Notes: a model not told the origin generated them from the sequence alone. DNA of 7,279 nt from an uncultured Porphyromonadaceae bacterium (GCA_947175225.1 CAMWLX010000175.1:1-7279); one strand, 5' to 3'. Shown: positions 1-6,211, counted from the stretch's first letter. Program-made: numbers and translations.

Positions 1-3
1 GCT

Positions 4-34
4 TTAGACAGATTAAGTTGTCTAATTCGAATTA
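4..34. repeat. Inverted repeat and overlapping palindrome at the left edge
   Basis: TTAGACA (4-10) and TGTCTAA (19-25) form a perfect 7-bp inverted repeat with an 8-base centre. It overlaps a 12-bp perfect palindrome TAATTCGAATTA (23-34). This could be a regulator site or terminator belonging to a neighbour beyond the edge. Apart from these and the 9-mers, positions 1-86 hold nothing recognisable. Confidence 0.5.
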
Positions 35-43
35 ACTCGATAA

Positions 44-79
44 AATCTTAAACTTACTAAACTTTATAAACTTATTAAA
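44..79. repeat. Imperfect 9-bp tandem repeat downstream of purA
   Basis: On the plus strand CTTACTAAA, CTTTATAAA and CTTATTAAA (53-79) are three 9-mers of the form CTTNNTAAA or close to it, preceded by a weaker copy at 44-52. The A/T-rich composition makes chance similarity possible. Confidence 0.55.
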
Positions 80-86
80 CAATAAA

Positions 87-1379
87 TTAGAAAGCCTTTA
101 GGCTTTCAGAGATCATGATGGTCTGGGAACGGTCGGGCCCTACGGAGATTATGCCCACTTTTGTGCCGGTCAATTCTTCAATCTTCCTCACGTAAGCCTT
201 AGCTGCCTCGGGAAGTTCATCATAGCTCTTGCAGCCGGTGATATCCTCTTTCCAACCCTCCATCTCAATGTAAATAGGTTTGCATTGAGCGAGTTTGTGG
301 ATTGTGGATGGAGGAGCCATCACTTCTTGCCCATCGAGTTCATATCCAATGCATATCTTAACTTTATCAAGACCGGAAAGCACATCGAATAGCATCAATG
401 CCCAGTAGTCGATACCTGCAAGGCGTGAAGTGTAACGAGCCACTACAGCATCAAACCAACCGATACGGCGAGGGCGACCCGTCACAGTGCCATATTCATG
501 TCCGCGTTCGCGAATTTCATGTGCTGTTTCGTCGAACAGTTCTGTTGGGAAGGGTCCTTCACCAACTCTCGTGCAATATGCCTTTGCCACGCCGACTACA
601 TTTTCAATCCATTTCGGAGCTATACCTGCACCCTGAGAAATACTTGCGGCTGATGGGCAAGAAGAAGTGACGTAGGGATAAGTGCCATGGTCAATGCAGA
701 GCATCATTCCCTGAGCACCTTCGAAAAGAATCTTTGCATCGCTATGAATAGCATCGTCGATGAGTAGGCTGGTGTCGCAGATGCGTGGACCGAGTATTTT
801 TGCTATCTCCATATACTGGTCATAGACCTGCTGATAGTCAAGAGGTTCAAGGCCATACATCTTCAGCTCCATATTCTTCACTTCGAGAGCTGCTTTAAGG
901 CGCTCTGCGAAATATTCCGGGTCAAGAAGATCTCCCATTCGGAGACCGAGACGGGAATATTTGTCGGTGTAAGCAGGGCCTATACCTTTCTTTGTGGTTC
1001 CAATTTTTGCATCCCCTTTCAGATTTTCGCTTGCTCCATCGAGCATACTGTGCCAAGGCATCACCATGGCTGCACGGTCGGATATATACAGTTGATAGTC
1101 TGTGATGCCTTGGTTGTGGAGTTTTTCGAGTTCAGCGATCACTGAAACAGGATTCACCACCATGCCGTTTGCCATCACATTGACGGTCTTTGGGTTGAAG
1201 ATACCCGAGGGAATACTTTGGAGAGAGTATTTCTTACCGTCAAACATCACCGAGTGGCCTGCATTGTTGCCACCCTGATAGCGCACTACCATGTCGGCGC
1301 GGCAAGCAAAATAATCGGTAATTTTTCCTTTGCCCTCGTCTCCCCACTGGGAGCCGGTGACAACTAATCTTTCGCTCAT
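87..1379 (-). CDS. purA: Adenylosuccinate synthetase, PurA
   Basis: GTP-dependent ligase joining aspartate to IMP to give adenylosuccinate, the committed step to AMP; PurB then completes AMP. The 430-residue protein (E. coli 432) has the signature QWGDEGKGK (11-19, catalytic Asp14), NNAGHS (38-43, catalytic His42), the second signature GIGPAYTDK (132-140), GAQGMMLCIDHGTYPYVTSS (221-240), TVTGRPRRIGWFD (298-310) and SVGPDRSQT (412-420). The start is placed at the ATG at 1379 (MSERLVVTGSQWGDEGKGK). An in-frame upstream ATG at 1436 would add 19 residues that only translate the heptamer repeat, so it is rejected as the main start. The leader is TATATCAT preceded by the repeat, with no Shine-Dalgarno. 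The final codons form a perfect hairpin. It is last in the run within this window. Confidence 0.97.
   Translation of the reverse strand: MSERLVVTGSQWGDEGKGKITDYFACRADMVVRYQGGNNAGHSVMFDGKKYSLQSIPSGIFNPKTVNVMANGMVVNPVSVIAELEKLHNQGITDYQLYISDRAAMVMPWHSMLDGASENLKGDAKIGTTKKGIGPAYTDKYSRLGLRMGDLLDPEYFAERLKAALEVKNMELKMYGLEPLDYQQVYDQYMEIAKILGPRICDTSLLIDDAIHSDAKILFEGAQGMMLCIDHGTYPYVTSSCPSAASISQGAGIAPKWIENVVGVAKAYCTRVGEGPFPTELFDETAHEIRERGHEYGTVTGRPRRIGWFDAVVARYTSRLAGIDYWALMLFDVLSGLDKVKICIGYELDGQEVMAPPSTIHKLAQCKPIYIEMEGWKEDITGCKSYDELPEAAKAYVRKIEELTGTKVGIISVGPDRSQTIMISESLKAF
90..107 (-). terminator. Hairpin in the last purA codons, candidate intrinsic terminator
   Basis: On the coding strand GAAAGCC-TAAA-GGCTTTC is a perfect 7-bp stem with a 4-base loop. 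It encodes the last residues Glu-Ser-Leu-Lys-Ala-Phe and is followed at once by the stop TAA and a T-rich but interrupted stretch (TAATTTATTGTTT). Its place at the end of the purine run suits transcription termination; the weak T-run keeps confidence moderate. Confidence 0.45.
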
Positions 1380-1386
1380 ATGATAT

Positions 1387-1439
1387 AATTGAGAATTGAG
1401 AATTGAGAATTGAGAATTGAGAATTTTAGAATTCATGAG
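1387..1439. repeat. Left inverted repeat, AATTGAG heptamer x5 plus core
   Basis: Five perfect tandem AATTGAG units (1387-1421), then AATT (1422-1425), then TTAGAATTCATGAG up to 1439. It covers the 3' end of the four-helix-bundle gene (codons for Thr-His-Glu-Phe and the stop) and ends 7 bp before the purA start codon, so it forms nearly the whole purA leader. It is the partner of 1808-1844. Confidence 0.9.
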
Positions 1440-1812
1440 TTTTTTGATCGCTTGCTTTGATATTGAGTTTTTTTAAGATGCTTACCAGCAATTTCAATAT
1501 TTCAGTGCAATCTTCATTAATATTTTCGTATTGTATTTGGCTTATATACTCTGTCTTTACAAGAAGATTAAGCCAATATTCAGTCTCTCGAGCTTCCTTA
1601 AGTGCTATGTTTAGCTTATATTGGAAATCTTTATCAGAAAATCCTTCTATAGCCTCATGAACGTTTACACCAATTGAAGTGCCGCTTCTAAGCACCTGCT
1701 TAGAAAGTACATATTCTTTGTGTTCTGATGTAAGATACTTGTAGAGATTAACAATTCTTACTGCGAATTCAAATGATTTATTCAAAATAGCATTGTCTTG
1801 TCGAGAGCTCAT
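1426..1812 (-). CDS. Four-helix-bundle protein, 23S rRNA intervening-sequence (S23) family
   Basis: Small 128-residue, all-helical protein of the family first found encoded in intervening sequences inside bacterial 23S rRNA genes; the Avd accessory protein of diversity-generating retroelements is a relative. Molecular function is not established. Diagnostic segments are KSFEFAVRIVNLYKYL (12-27), the conserved LRSGTSIGVNVHEA (41-54), the amphipathic YKLNIALKEARETEYWLNLL (65-84), and the last helix EILKLLVSILKKL (104-116). No signal peptide or membrane segment is seen. Hand-counted GC of 1441-1800 is 116/360 (about 32%), against 181/360 (about 50%) for 361-720 in purA, suggesting outside origin. 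It sits between purB and purA in the same direction, so it is probably carried on their transcript. Its ATG and its last codons (His-Glu-Phe-stop) lie inside the inverted repeats that flank it. No reverse transcriptase or template repeat is nearby, so a DGR role is not supported. Confidence 0.9.
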   Translation of the reverse strand: MSSRQDNAILNKSFEFAVRIVNLYKYLTSEHKEYVLSKQVLRSGTSIGVNVHEAIEGFSDKDFQYKLNIALKEARETEYWLNLLVKTEYISQIQYENINEDCTEILKLLVSILKKLNIKASDQKTHEF

Positions 1813-1844
1813 AATTCTAAATTCTCAATTCTCAATTCTCAATT
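1808..1844. repeat. Right inverted repeat, CTCAATT heptamer x3 plus core
   Basis: On the plus strand, CTCAT-AATTCTA-AATT followed by three perfect CTCAATT units (1824-1844). It is the reverse-complement counterpart of 1387-1439, with one fewer T in the core and no C before ATGAG. It includes the ATG (1810-1812) of the four-helix-bundle gene, and its outer end overlaps the TAA stop of purB. Confidence 0.9.
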
Positions 1845-3141
1845 AGTTAATAATGTTATTGCGTTTGTAAATGTAGTCTACGTTCTTGAGATAGTAATCG
1901 AGAGTGAAGCAGGCTTCGAGTTCTTCGGGGGTGAGCATTTCCATTACGGCTGGAGTCTGGAGGAGAAGATCCTTGTAATTGCTGCCGGTTGCCATTGCTT
2001 TCATTGCTACGGGCTGAACTGTGTCATATGCCTGCTCACGTACCCAACCTTTGCCAATGAGGGCATTCATCACGCGTTGTGCGAAGATGACACCGTTGGT
2101 CATATAGATGTCTGCCATCATCTTGTCTTCGAAAATGGTGAGATTTTCGAGGATACCCATCATGCGATTGAGCATATAGTCGAGAAGAATAGTTGCATCA
2201 GGCATGATTATACGCTCTGTAGCAGAGTGGGAAATATCACGCTCATGCCATAGAGCTACATTTTCATAAGCCGTTGCCATGTAGCCGCGCATTACCCGGG
2301 CACAGCCGCAAATATTCTCGCTTCCGATAGGATTGCGCTTGTGTGGCATCGCGCTTGAACCTTTCTGACCCTTTCCGAAAGCTTCTTCCACTTCATGCAC
2401 CTCTGTACGCTGAAGGTTGCGAACTTCCATCGCCATCTGTTCCAAGCTGGATGCAATAAGAGCGAGAGTTGCCATATAATAAGCATGGCGGTCGCGTTGG
2501 ATCACCTGAGTTGAAACATCGGCAGAGTTAATGCCGAGATGTTCGCAAACATAATCCTGAATAAATGGAGGAATATTTGCAAAGTTTCCTACTGCACCAC
2601 TGAGTTTTCCTACTTCAACACCTGCAGCAGCAAGTTTGAATCGCTCTACGTTGCGTTTCATTTCAGCAAGCCAAAGCACCCACTTCAGGCCAAAGCTTGT
2701 GATGTCGGCATGTATGCCATGAGTGCGTCCGATGCATGGTTGGTTTTTGAATCGGATTGCCTGCTTTTTGAGCATTTCGCAGAATTTATCAAGGTCTTCC
2801 TTGATTATTTCGTCTGCCTGCTTGAAGAGGTAGCCATTTGCAGTGTCTACTACGTCAGTAGAAGTGAGTCCATAATGCACCCACTTACGTTCTTCGCCAA
2901 GGCTTTCGCTGACGGCGCGTGTGAAAGCAACAACATCATGGCGAGTCTGCACTTCAATTTCCTTGATTCTGTCGATGTCAAATGTAGCCTTATCCCAAAG
3001 TTTCTTTACATCCTCTTCCGGAATGACACCGAGTTTGCTCCAAGCCTCAGCAGCGAGGATCTCCACCTTCAAGTAAGCGTCAAATTTATTTTTTTCAGTC
3101 CAGACGCGACGCATCACGTCTCTTCCGTATCTGTCAGTCAT
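1843..3141 (-). CDS. purB: Adenylosuccinate lyase, PurB (Bacillus-type)
   Basis: Fumarate-releasing lyase acting twice: SAICAR to AICAR in IMP synthesis, and adenylosuccinate to AMP after PurA. The 432-residue product belongs to the fumarase/aspartase superfamily. It carries the signature GSSAMPHKRNP (261-271, flexible catalytic Ser loop). His68 (TRHDVV), His89 (KWVHYGLTSTD) and His141 (GRTHGIHAD) fall at the same numbers as the active-site histidines described for the Bacillus subtilis enzyme. ATG at 3141 is chosen because MTDRYGRDVM aligns with the Bacillus N-terminus MIERYSRPEM. Bacteroides PurB, as I recall it, is the E. coli-like type beginning with a PVDGRY motif, so the Bacillus type here is notable. 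The stop codon TAA overlaps the first unit of the heptamer repeat bounding the next gene. The leader has ACTGAC repeats and no Shine-Dalgarno. Confidence 0.97.
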   Translation of the reverse strand: MTDRYGRDVMRRVWTEKNKFDAYLKVEILAAEAWSKLGVIPEEDVKKLWDKATFDIDRIKEIEVQTRHDVVAFTRAVSESLGEERKWVHYGLTSTDVVDTANGYLFKQADEIIKEDLDKFCEMLKKQAIRFKNQPCIGRTHGIHADITSFGLKWVLWLAEMKRNVERFKLAAAGVEVGKLSGAVGNFANIPPFIQDYVCEHLGINSADVSTQVIQRDRHAYYMATLALIASSLEQMAMEVRNLQRTEVHEVEEAFGKGQKGSSAMPHKRNPIGSENICGCARVMRGYMATAYENVALWHERDISHSATERIIMPDATILLDYMLNRMMGILENLTIFEDKMMADIYMTNGVIFAQRVMNALIGKGWVREQAYDTVQPVAMKAMATGSNYKDLLLQTPAVMEMLTPEELEACFTLDYYLKNVDYIYKRNNIIN

Positions 3142-3169
3142 TTTTAGTCGTCAGTTATTAGTTGTCAGT
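3133..3169 (-). repeat. ACTGAC 14-bp direct repeats running into the purB start
   Basis: On the coding strand two 14-bp copies, ACTGACAACTAATA (3169-3156) and ACTGACGACTAAAA (3155-3142), match at 12 of 14 positions. A third ACTGAC forms codons 2-3 of purB directly after its ATG. The repeat therefore supplies the A-rich leader of purB in place of a Shine-Dalgarno. Confidence 0.75.
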
Positions 3170-3171
3170 AA

Positions 3172-3217
3172 TCATGATAAACCATGTATTAACATGATTT
3201 ACCATGGTTTGTCATGA
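3172..3217. repeat. CATG array with exact 10-bp phasing and 15-bp inverted repeat, between purD and purB
   Basis: CATG occurs at 3173, 3183, 3193, 3203 and 3213, one every 10 bp, giving five units of the form CATGNNNNNN. The outer units also form an inverted repeat: TCATGATAAACCATG (3172-3186) pairs with CATGGTTTGTCATGA (3203-3217) at 14 of 15 positions, around a 16-base loop that holds the middle CATG. It lies in the 96-bp gap between purD and purB. No T-run follows on the coding strand, so it is not a clear terminator. Confidence 0.85.
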
Positions 3218-3237
3218 AAAATACAATTCTAAATTAA

Positions 3238-4575
3238 TTAGAGTACTTGCTTCCCAATGTCTGAGCGATAGAAAAGTCCTTCTTTTGCAGACTTCTTTAC
3301 ATCGGCATATGCATTGGCTGCGGCTTCCTCAAGGGTCTTGCCTTTGCCTGTCACCATTGCCACGCGGCCGCCTGCGCTCTGGAGCTTCCCATTCTTAACG
3401 GTTGTACCCATGTGGAATACTTTCGAGCATCCATCAAAGTCAAGTTCAACTCCTTTTTTGTATGAACCCGGATAGCCGTCGGATGCCAATACCACTCCAA
3501 GGCAAGCGTCGTCGCTCCACTTAGTCTCATGATCTGCAGAATCAATTGCTGCATCAAAGAGATCGTAGATGTCGCTTTCAAGGCGTGGAAGCACCACTTC
3601 TGTCTCTGGATCGCCAAAACGGGCATTGAACTCGATGACTTTTGGTCCATCTTTTGTCAAGATTAGTCCTCCATAGAGAATGCCGGTGTATTCGATGCCT
3701 TCGTCGGCAAGGCCGTCGGCAGTGCGCTGAAGAATCTCTTTTAGAGCCTTTTCGCGAATCTCTTCAGTGATGAAGGGGAGGGGTGAGTATGCACCCATAC
3801 CACCTGTATTCGGACCTTTATCTCCGTCATAAGCACGTTTATGGTCCTGAGCAAGAGCAAGCGGATATACCTTCCGACCACCAACGGCACACATGAATGA
3901 GAACTCAGGACCATCAAGGAATTCCTCGATAAGAACTCGACCTTGTCCGAATGCTGAGTCAAGAAGCATATCGCGCAGTGCAGCATCAGCTTCTTCTCTC
4001 GTTGCTGCCACCACTACACCCTTTCCTGCTGCCAGACCATCATATTTAATTACGGTCGGCAATGGAAGAGACTCGGCATATGCCTTGGCTTCCTCATATT
4101 TGTCAAAGCTCTTGTAGAAACCTGTGGGTACGCCGTATTTCTCCATTATCTCCTTAGCAAACTCCTTGCTTGACTCGATGCGAGCGCCTGCCTTTGTAGG
4201 ACCAAATATACGGAGACCCTCAGCTTTGAAAGCATCAGCAACTCCTGCTGCCAACGATGCCTCCGGACCTACAACAGTAAGATCGACTCTCTTCTCTTTT
4301 GCAAAGTCTACGAGATCCTGAATGTCTGTGACTCCGATTGGAACGCAAGTGGCATGCTTTGACATTCCGGGATTGCCGGGGCAAGCATAGATCTTCTGTA
4401 CGCGCGGACTGCGGGAGAGGGCATCAACGATAGCGTGTTCACGACCGCCGCTCCCTATCACCATCACTGTCTTTCCGGGACGGATTTCCTCTTCACGTCC
4501 CGGCTGCATATTCGGCACCTGAAACTGATTTTCCTTCGGCGGAATAGCTTCGCTATATAAATGATGAAGTTCCAT
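3238..4575 (-). CDS. purD: Phosphoribosylamine-glycine ligase (GAR synthetase), PurD, with N-terminal extension
   Basis: ATP-grasp ligase joining glycine to phosphoribosylamine to give GAR, step 2 of the pathway. Domains: an N-domain opening at VMVIGSGGREHA (37-48); an ATP-grasp region with GPTKAGARIESSKEFAKE (125-142), KYDGLAAGKGVVVA (177-190), EEFLDGPEFSF (217-227) and GPNTGGMGAYSP (254-265); the GARS signature RFGDPETE (319-326); and a C-domain to residue 445. The first 33-36 residues (MELHHLYSEAIPPKENQFQV and following) precede the first beta strand, where PurD proteins normally begin, and match nothing I recognise. The ATG at 4575 is preferred because it lies 6 bp after the purH stop; later candidates (Met23 at 4509, a GTG at 4467, Met38 at 4464) either keep part of the tail or cut into the first strand. 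No Shine-Dalgarno is seen (TTCTTT before the ATG). Enzyme call is firm; the exact start is less so. Confidence 0.95.
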   Translation of the reverse strand: MELHHLYSEAIPPKENQFQVPNMQPGREEEIRPGKTVMVIGSGGREHAIVDALSRSPRVQKIYACPGNPGMSKHATCVPIGVTDIQDLVDFAKEKRVDLTVVGPEASLAAGVADAFKAEGLRIFGPTKAGARIESSKEFAKEIMEKYGVPTGFYKSFDKYEEAKAYAESLPLPTVIKYDGLAAGKGVVVAATREEADAALRDMLLDSAFGQGRVLIEEFLDGPEFSFMCAVGGRKVYPLALAQDHKRAYDGDKGPNTGGMGAYSPLPFITEEIREKALKEILQRTADGLADEGIEYTGILYGGLILTKDGPKVIEFNARFGDPETEVVLPRLESDIYDLFDAAIDSADHETKWSDDACLGVVLASDGYPGSYKKGVELDFDGCSKVFHMGTTVKNGKLQSAGGRVAMVTGKGKTLEEAAANAYADVKKSAKEGLFYRSDIGKQVL

Positions 4576-4581
4576 AAAGAA

Positions 4582-6111
4582 TCAATGTTTGAAATGGCGC
4601 ATTCCTGTGAAAAGCATTGTCAAGCCCTTCTCGTTTGCCTTGTCGATAGATTCCTGGTCGCGGATAGATCCACCGGGCTGAACGATAGCTGTCACGCCCT
4701 TGTCTGCTACGAGTTCAACTGTGTCGCCGAAAGGAAGGAAACCATCGCTGCCAAGCACGAGACCCTCAGTATTGCCTGAGGCAAGTGCCTCTTGAAGCGC
4801 AATTTCAGCACTTCCGACACGGTTCATCTGACCGGCACCGACTCCGAGAGTCATACCACCTTTGACAATCACGATAGCGTTGCTCTTCACATGCTTCACT
4901 ATGCGCCAAGCGAAGTTCATATCCTTCAGTTCCTGTTCGGTTGGTTTCTTTTCAGTGACAGTCATATCGGCAGTGATGTCTTTGATTGTAGTATCAGCAT
5001 CCTGCACGAGAAGACCTCCGTTGATACCCACATATTGACGCTGAGCCTCTTTGCTGCCATCCATCTTCACTTCAAGAATACGGAGGTTTTTCTTAGTCTT
5101 CAAAAGTTCCAGTGCATCCTCATCGAAAGCCGGAGCCATTACGATTTCAAGGAAGATAGGTTTCATAGCCTTAGCCACTTCAAGAGTCAGTGGGCGGTTC
5201 ATAGCTACGATACCGCCATAGATGCTCACCTTGTCAGCCTCATATGCCTTCTGCCAAGCCTCTTCAATAGTAGCGCCTACTGCAGCTCCGCAAGGATTCA
5301 TATGCTTCAGTCCTACGCAGAATGGCTCATCGAATTCACGCACGATATTGAGCGCTGCATTTGCATCCTGGATATTGTTGTAGCTGAGTTCCTTGCCATT
5401 AAGCTGCTTTGCGCTGAGAAGAGAGTATGATTCCTCTTCCGGCGCCTTGTAAAGAGCTGCATTCTGGTGAGGATTCTCGCCGTAGCGAAGAGTCTGAACG
5501 CGGTCGAATGAAAGGAATAGTTTCTCTTCCAGACCTGCTTTCTCTCGCATATATGTAGCGATATGGCTATCGTAAAGAGCAGTGTGGGTATATGCTTTTG
5601 CAGAGAGTTTGAAGCGGGTTTCGTAAGTTGTATATCCTGTAGCGCGAATTTCTTCGATAATCTTGCTGTAGTCATCGGGGTCGCAAACTACTGTCACGGA
5701 AGCAAAGTTCTTTGCTGCGCTGCGAAGCATTGAAGGTCCGCCTATGTCGATATTCTCGACGGCATCTTGAAGAGTCACGCCTTCTTTGGCGATGGTTGCC
5801 TCGAAGGGGTAGAGGTTTACGCAGACCATTTCGATGGTCTCAATGCCGTTTGCAGCTATTTCTGCCATATGCTCCGGGACATCTCGACGGGCGAGAAGTC
5901 CACCATGTACCTTGGGGTGAAGTGTCTTCACGCGACCTTCGCAGATCTCAGGGAAACCGGTCACATCGCTGATGTTGATAATCTTAAGTCCGGCATCGCG
6001 GAGGGCTTTCATAGTGCCGCCGGTGGCGATGATTTCCCAGCCCATCTCCTGAAGTTGACGAGCGAAATCCACTACGCCGCGCTTGTCGCTTACGCTAATT
6101 AATGCTCTCAT
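4582..6111 (-). CDS. purH: Bifunctional AICAR formyltransferase / IMP cyclohydrolase, PurH
   Basis: Carries out the last two steps to IMP: formyl transfer from 10-formyl-THF to AICAR, then ring closure. The 509-residue protein has the expected two parts. An N-terminal MGS-like cyclohydrolase domain (about 1-190) carries TGGT (30-33), GRVKTLHPK (59-67) and GGPSMLRSAAKN (124-135). A C-terminal transformylase domain (about 200-509) carries RYGENPHQ (209-216), the catalytic Lys-His pair in KHMNPCG (269-275), GQMNRVGS (427-434), DGFLPFGD (456-463), QPGGSIRD (478-485) and the terminal FTGMRHFKH. The ATG at 6111 fits the family N-terminus (MRALISVSDK). Its leader is A-rich (AACAAAATAT) without a Shine-Dalgarno. 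It ends 6 bp before purD, so the two are almost certainly co-transcribed. The sequence resembles Bacillus PurH more than the Bacteroides form I recall. Confidence 0.97.
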   Translation of the reverse strand: MRALISVSDKRGVVDFARQLQEMGWEIIATGGTMKALRDAGLKIINISDVTGFPEICEGRVKTLHPKVHGGLLARRDVPEHMAEIAANGIETIEMVCVNLYPFEATIAKEGVTLQDAVENIDIGGPSMLRSAAKNFASVTVVCDPDDYSKIIEEIRATGYTTYETRFKLSAKAYTHTALYDSHIATYMREKAGLEEKLFLSFDRVQTLRYGENPHQNAALYKAPEEESYSLLSAKQLNGKELSYNNIQDANAALNIVREFDEPFCVGLKHMNPCGAAVGATIEEAWQKAYEADKVSIYGGIVAMNRPLTLEVAKAMKPIFLEIVMAPAFDEDALELLKTKKNLRILEVKMDGSKEAQRQYVGINGGLLVQDADTTIKDITADMTVTEKKPTEQELKDMNFAWRIVKHVKSNAIVIVKGGMTLGVGAGQMNRVGSAEIALQEALASGNTEGLVLGSDGFLPFGDTVELVADKGVTAIVQPGGSIRDQESIDKANEKGLTMLFTGMRHFKH

Positions 6112-6143
6112 ATATTTTGTTTGAATTGCTTTTATTTTTTTAG

Positions 6144-6206
6144 GGCTCTAAGGGCTTTAGTGGCTCTAAAGGCTTTAAGGGCTCTAAAGGCTTTAAAGGC
6201 TCTATT
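6144..6206. repeat. Alternating 9-bp tandem repeat between purM and purH (18-bp dimer)
   Basis: Seven consecutive 9-mers on the plus strand alternate strictly between GGCTCTNNN and GGCTTTNNN: GGCTCTAAG, GGCTTTAGT, GGCTCTAAA, GGCTTTAAG, GGCTCTAAA, GGCTTTAAA, GGCTCTATT. The true unit is therefore about 18 bp in three and a half copies. It fills most of the 100-bp purM-purH gap; the rest (6112-6143) is A/T-rich leader of purH. No ORF, promoter or classic terminator is seen in it. Confidence 0.92.
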
Positions 6207-6211
6207 ATTAT

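Larger units (their letters stand above)
1387..1844 (-). mobile_element. Putative non-autonomous cassette: four-helix-bundle gene between heptamer inverted repeats
   Basis: A 458-bp unit made of a low-GC gene with inverted repeats at both ends, set exactly between the purB stop codon (1843-1845) and the purA ATG (1379). On the plus strand the left end is (AATTGAG)x5 followed by AATTTTAGAATTCATGAG. The right end, read as reverse complement, is (AATTGAG)x3 followed by AATTTAGAATTATGAG. The two ends agree over about 37 bp apart from two single-base insertions in the left copy. No transposase is encoded and no target-site duplication is clear. The mobility label is inference from composition, boundaries and repeats; the repeats could instead be independent microsatellite growths. 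Confidence 0.5.

Noticed and set aside
1387..1425. CRISPR-like direct repeats
   Set aside because: Units are 7 bp and directly adjacent, with no spacers and no cas genes.
1380..1436. Upstream ATG giving PurA 19 extra residues
   Set aside because: The added residues only translate the heptamer array, and the family N-terminus begins at the ATG at 1379.
1426..1812. Avd-type accessory gene of a diversity-generating retroelement
   Set aside because: No reverse transcriptase, template repeat or variable-repeat target is in the window; general four-helix-bundle family membership is the safer call.
1798..2253. Plus-strand open frame over the start of the cassette and the end of purB
   Set aside because: It lies opposite purB, begins by translating the heptamer repeat, and has no recognisable domain.
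2539..3147. Long plus-strand open frame opposite purB
   Set aside because: It is antisense to a well-conserved enzyme and shows no family motifs; it is explained as a shadow frame.
3172..3217. Intrinsic terminator after purD
   Set aside because: The stem is A/T-rich with a 16-base loop and no T-run on the coding strand.
4792..5430. Long plus-strand open frame opposite purH
   Set aside because: It is fully antisense to conserved PurH, and its His/Ser/Phe-rich translation lacks any domain.
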